Of a stretch of DNA of 56,210 nt, positions 53,145 to 56,210 are shown piece after piece. The position numbers and the translations under genes are program-made. The notes under the pieces are model-generated. The model saw only the letters and a program-made list of their open reading frames with translations, was not told the origin of the DNA and made no database searches. Each line of letters begins with the position of its first letter. Position 1 is the stretch's first letter. Source of the stretch: Pseudomonadota bacterium (lineage in GTDB: Bacteria > Myxococcota_A > Polyangia > Polyangiales > Polyangiaceae); assembly GCA_023402175.1 (NCBI GenBank), contig JAEXCN010000382.1, positions 1-56,210 on the forward strand, in the 5' to 3' direction.

Positions 53145-53568
53145 CGAGCGTGGTCACCGCAGCTCGTCACGCTTTCGTCCTGGCAGGTCGTCGTTCAAGG
53201 CACGGGCGTCCTTGCCGACTGCATCGTCCGACGGAGATATGACTCGCAACGGGCTTGCCGTATCTCATTCTCCCGTAGGTCTCGGGATGGAGCTCGAGAT
53301 GACGCTCCGTATGCGGAACGAGGGTGGAGCTCGGAATTGAGATCTCCCCCTTCCGAGCGAAACTTGAAGCGCTCGCGGGCCCGCGCAGCGGGGTCGAGAG
53401 CGCTTCGAGTTTCGTGAGGGCCCCACGAGGGTACAGGTGAAAGGAGTGAGGAAGGACCTCCCTCTCGGCTCCCTGTCGCCCTGTCTCCCTCTGAATCTCT
53501 CCTGCGATGGCGCCGCGAGATCGACGACATCGAAGGTGCGCAAGTCAGAGCGCTCGGCTCGAACGAGA
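53145..53568. other. Intergenic region with long inverted repeat
   Basis: About 420 bases between the NTF2-like gene and the end of the ppsR gene. No coherent protein text in any frame. It contains a 17-bp stem (53358-53414), a pyrimidine-rich stretch at about 53447-53500, and two direct copies of GGAGCTCG. The stem might terminate ppsR transcription or belong to a structured RNA or dispersed repeat. Confidence 0.5.
53358..53414. repeat. 17-bp intergenic inverted repeat
   Basis: Arms at 53358-53374 (CGAAACTTGAAGCGCTC) and 53398-53414 (GAGCGCTTCGAGTTTCG) pair over 17 positions with a single U-G wobble in RNA. The loop contains the palindrome GCGGGCCCGC. The compensatory-type wobble and length make chance unlikely. 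Confidence 0.7.
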
Positions 53569-54408
53569 TCAGACGATCTGCTTCGCGATGTTCTTCGCCT
53601 CGTCTCGCTCCTTGAGCGACTCGAGGATGATCACCGCGGTCTCTTCGATCGCGCGACCGGTGACGTCGATGACGGGCCACTGCGAGTGCTGCGCGAAGAT
53701 CTGCCTCGCGTACTCGAGCTCCGCCTTCACCTGATCCTTCAGGCCGTAGTTCGCGTCGACGCTCATGCCGAGCTGCTTCAGACGAGCCTTGCGGATCTCG
53801 ACGAGCGGCTCGAGGCCGATCGTCAGGCCGACGATGCGCTCCTGGTTCGCCTGCTCGAGCTCGGGCGGCGTCGGAACGCCGAGCACGAGCGGGAGGTTCG
53901 CGACCTTGAGCCCGCGCTGCGCGAGCAAGGTCGACAGCGGAGTCTTCGACGTACGGCTGACGCCGACGAGGACGAGATCCGCCTTCTTGAAGTTGCGCGG
54001 CTCTTTGCCGTCGTCGCTCTTGACGGTGAACTCGACGGCTTCGATGCGCCGGAAGTACTCGTCGGAGAGCGGAAGCATGCCGCTCGGCATGTTGATCGGC
54101 TGGCGATCGAGATAGACCGTCAGCTTTCCGATCAGCGAGCCGATGAGGTCGAGCGCCTCCACGCGCAGCTCGTAGCTGCACGCGTGGATGAACTCCCGGA
54201 GCTCGGGGCTCACCACCGTGAAGACGACGAGCGCGCCTTCACGGGCGGCTCGCTCGAGGATCGGTCGAGCCGCCTCCTTCGTTCGAACGCGTGTGTGCAG
54301 CCGAAGCTGTGCTCCCGAGTGGGGGAACTGCAGCATTGCGGCTCGCACGACCTTCTCTGCGGTCTCTCCTGTGGAGTCGGAGAGGACGTCGATGCGCTTG
54401 GCGTCCAC
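53569..54408 (-). CDS. ppsR: PEP synthase/PPDK regulatory kinase-phosphorylase (DUF299)
   Basis: 279 residues from the GTG at 54408 (VDAKRIDVLSDSTGETAEKV). The family is bifunctional: ADP-dependent kinase and Pi-dependent pyrophosphorylase controlling PEP synthetase or pyruvate phosphate dikinase. Signatures: DSTGETAEKVVRAAMLQFP, and a P-loop-like GVSRTSKTPLS (residues 149-159, Lys155), GLKVANLPLVLGV. Which target enzyme is controlled cannot be told, since no ppsA or ppdK is in the window. The ORF extends to 54678, but that part is not conserved. Confidence 0.9.
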   Translation of the reverse strand: MDAKRIDVLSDSTGETAEKVVRAAMLQFPHSGAQLRLHTRVRTKEAARPILERAAREGALVVFTVVSPELREFIHACSYELRVEALDLIGSLIGKLTVYLDRQPINMPSGMLPLSDEYFRRIEAVEFTVKSDDGKEPRNFKKADLVLVGVSRTSKTPLSTLLAQRGLKVANLPLVLGVPTPPELEQANQERIVGLTIGLEPLVEIRKARLKQLGMSVDANYGLKDQVKAELEYARQIFAQHSQWPVIDVTGRAIEETAVIILESLKERDEAKNIAKQIV

Positions 54409-54704
54409 GACGCGATTTCTACCACGCCTCGCGCGCACAAAGGAGCAGTAGGACGCAGAAAACACGGAGCGGGGTCGCGACCGTCCGTGCGCCCGTCTCC
54501 ATCGCGTCGCGCAAGAGGCGGGGCTGGGGGAGGTCAACATGGACCCAGGGGTGGATCCACCGAGATCCGCGGGCCGTTCGCAGAGGGCTTGTTCCATGCG
54601 GGATGGTGACCGCGACCGACGAATCCGCCGAGCACGGAACATGCAGCATGCTCTCGAGCTCACCCCTCCACGCGGCACGATGCCGGAGTGGAAGGACCAC
54701 CGAC

Positions 54705-56210
54705 ATGGCGAACCGCGGAATGCTTCCGAAGTTTCGACCGGCGACCCTCGGGGGCCGCGAGGCCTCTGCTCGCCCCATGATCCGGCCGGTGAAGCCGGTG
54801 GCGCCTCCGCCCCCGCCCTCGCCTCCGCGCAAGCATCCTTCCGGCATCCGTCACCCGAGCCCGCACGGTCCCGCGATCGAGACCAACGAGGGCGAGATCT
54901 CGACGGCGTCGTTCCAGGATCCGCCGACGATGGCGGCCGCGCGGCAGCGCCTCCACGAGATCGCGCGCGAGCTGCCGTCGCAGTACGACAGGCGCTTCGA
55001 CGACGAGACGCAGGCGCGTCCGACCGACGATGGCCTCATCATGGCCTCGCGTCATCGCGAGGCTGCGCTCGACATTCCGTACGAGTCGCTCCCCTCGCTC
55101 GAGGTCGCGCGCCCGTACGACGAGTACGAGCACCAGTTCGGTGAGCGTGATCCCGCAACCCAGCTCCGAGCTGCGCATCACGACTCGTTCTCCGCAGCGC
55201 CGGTCGCTCGTCGCTACGTCGACAGCGGCGAGCAGGTTCGCGAGGAGAAGCGCACCGACCCGCCGCCCGCGCAGTACAACGCGCATGCGTACGCCGCGAT
55301 CGACGACGAGGACTCGGGACCGCGCGAGCGCCCGCGAAAGAACGCGGCGCCCATCCCGCAGTTCGACGCGGCGGCGTACGAAGCGAACTATCCCGGTGTC
55401 CGCCGCGACGAAGAGAGCTATCCGCACCGCAGGGAGAGCTACAAGGCTCCACGCCGCGAAGACAGCTACAAGGCTCCACGCCGCGAAGAGAGCTTCAGCG
55501 CGCCAGCGCCCGCGTCGCCGCATCGCGAAGAGAGCTATCGCTCGGCGTCAGGCCGGAACCGCAGCGAGCAGAGCTGGCCGGCGCCCGCTCCGGAGATCCC
55601 GTCTGCGCCTGCACTCCCGCGCGACATGCAAGTGCCCGCCGGTTTCGTCATGGGCGTGCAGCCCCTCCGGAACGTGGGCTCGGTCGTGGCACCGATGCCG
55701 TACGCGGCAACGCAGATCCCGGAGGCGTTCCCGCCTCCGCAGCACCCGGTCCACGCACGCTCGCGCACGCCGATGATGGGCGTGCCGTATCAGCAGCCCC
55801 AGCCCGGATACACGGCAGCGGCCTCGCCGCGCGCGGTGCACGCGACCGGACAGCACATGCACGGCCGTGCGCAGACGAACAGCCCGGCGTACGCGCAGCC
55901 CGTCGGTCATCAACTGCAGATGACCGACGTCGATGAAGCGCAGCAGGGCTCGAAGGCCGGTCGCTTCGCGTGGTTCGTGTTCGGAGCGGCGTTCGGGATC
56001 TTCTTCGCGTTCTTCGCGACGGGCTTCGCGTCGAAGATCGGCAAGAAGGACGAGGTCGCCTTCCCGCCTCCGGCGCAGCTCCCGACGCAGCCGCAAGCGC
56101 CGGTCGCGGCCGCTCCGCCGCCTGTGCAGATGCAGCCCGCGCCCGTCGCTCCGCCGGTCGTGCAGCAGCCCGCGGCTCCCGTCGCGCAGCTGCCGGCGCC
56201 GCCCGCTACC
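54705..56210 (+). CDS. Membrane protein with Pro-rich cytoplasmic region, 3'-truncated
   Basis: Open frame from the ATG at 54705 (AAGGA about nine bases upstream) to the window's right edge, at least 502 residues with no stop. The N-terminal 415 residues are polar and low-complexity, rich in Pro, Ala, Arg, Asp and Tyr. Two identical nine-residue units (SYKAPRRE plus Asp or Glu) lie at about residues 245-262. A single transmembrane helix spans about 419-445 (WFVFGAAFGIFFAFFATGFA), followed by a Pro/Gln/Ala-rich segment continuing outside the window. Frequent disordered Pro-rich flanks with one helix are typical of myxobacterial FHA/kinase-linked proteins; function is unknown. Confidence 0.82.
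   Translation, partial: MANRGMLPKFRPATLGGREASARPMIRPVKPVAPPPPPSPPRKHPSGIRHPSPHGPAIETNEGEISTASFQDPPTMAAARQRLHEIARELPSQYDRRFDDETQARPTDDGLIMASRHREAALDIPYESLPSLEVARPYDEYEHQFGERDPATQLRAAHHDSFSAAPVARRYVDSGEQVREEKRTDPPPAQYNAHAYAAIDDEDSGPRERPRKNAAPIPQFDAAAYEANYPGVRRDEESYPHRRESYKAPRREDSYKAPRREESFSAPAPASPHREESYRSASGRNRSEQSWPAPAPEIPSAPALPRDMQVPAGFVMGVQPLRNVGSVVAPMPYAATQIPEAFPPPQHPVHARSRTPMMGVPYQQPQPGYTAAASPRAVHATGQHMHGRAQTNSPAYAQPVGHQLQMTDVDEAQQGSKAGRFAWFVFGAAFGIFFAFFATGFASKIGKKDEVAFPPPAQLPTQPQAPVAAAPPPVQMQPAPVAPPVVQQPAAPVAQLPAPPAT

Noticed and set aside
53195..54181. 328-residue minus-strand frame over the intergenic region and ppsR
   Set aside because: It is out of frame with ppsR, and its intergenic part shows no coding signal.
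54660..55523. Minus-strand frame opposite the right-edge gene
   Set aside because: The plus-strand frame from 54705 has a Shine-Dalgarno, coherent repeats and a transmembrane helix; the minus frame is Arg/Val shadow sequence.

Overview
The window is about 56 kb of very GC-rich DNA, densely coding on both strands, with strong GC preference at third codon positions. The organism is most likely a myxobacterium (Myxococcota, Polyangiales-like). This is inferred from the many lipoproteins with Asp/Gly/Ala/Ser-rich spacers after the lipobox, a transmembrane Ser/Thr kinase, an RpoH-like alternative sigma factor, an ECF41 sigma factor, DUF1592/DUF1552 proteins and CxxCH surface lipoproteins. I saw no rRNA, tRNA, CRISPR array, transposase or phage gene. 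Apart from one small low-GC islet (about 39.9-40.6 kb), the window looks like ordinary chromosome.

Layout. 0-13.4 kb: a 5'-truncated protein, small membrane proteins, a helix-hairpin-helix protein, a radical SAM-DUF2344 fusion with a (Thr-Ser)n linker, an expansin-like lipoprotein, a TSUP exporter, a PhnD-like binding protein without signal peptide, an S41 protease, the RpoH-like sigma factor, a zinc-ribbon membrane protein and an MBL hydrolase. 13.5-18.0 kb: a tightly packed plus-strand operon of DUF218 protein, HEAT/cyclophilin lipoprotein, type III pantothenate kinase (coaX) and a FecCD-type permease. 18.0-21.3 kb: a Ser/Thr kinase and a TPR protein. 21.8-23.3 kb: a carboxymuconolactone-decarboxylase-like gene followed by an ECF41 sigma factor, with a perfectly spaced ECF41-type promoter upstream. 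23.3-26.7 kb: a TonB-dependent receptor and an RseP-like protease. 26.8-36.2 kb: a surface block of a beta-propeller lipoprotein, a 1056-residue CxxCH lipoprotein, an AraC regulator, and an overlapping DUF1592-DUF1552-lipoprotein operon. 36.2-42.8 kb: an ATP pyrophosphatase, a TPR protein, an NTF2-like protein, a MoaD-like protein paired with a BNR-repeat protein, the islet, proC and a TerB-like protein. 42.9-44.6 kb: a Cys-rich lipoprotein and a DisA_N-type putative diadenylate cyclase. 50.4-56.2 kb: a PHP phosphoesterase, a lipoprotein, an NTF2-like protein, the PEP-synthase regulator PpsR and a membrane protein that runs off the right edge.

The most unusual locus is 44.7-50.3 kb, four consecutive minus-strand genes. 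A GH13 glycosidase fused to a radical SAM/SPASM-like enzyme is followed by an OmpR-type response regulator, its histidine kinase, and a small secreted protein built from six tandem 11-residue repeats (LGGKDGGKxIE). The Shine-Dalgarno of the repeat protein lies inside a perfect 10-bp stem. A repeat substrate beside a radical SAM maturase and a two-component system suggests a possible undescribed, environmentally controlled peptide-modification system. The genes and motifs are seen in the sequence; the functional link is inference.
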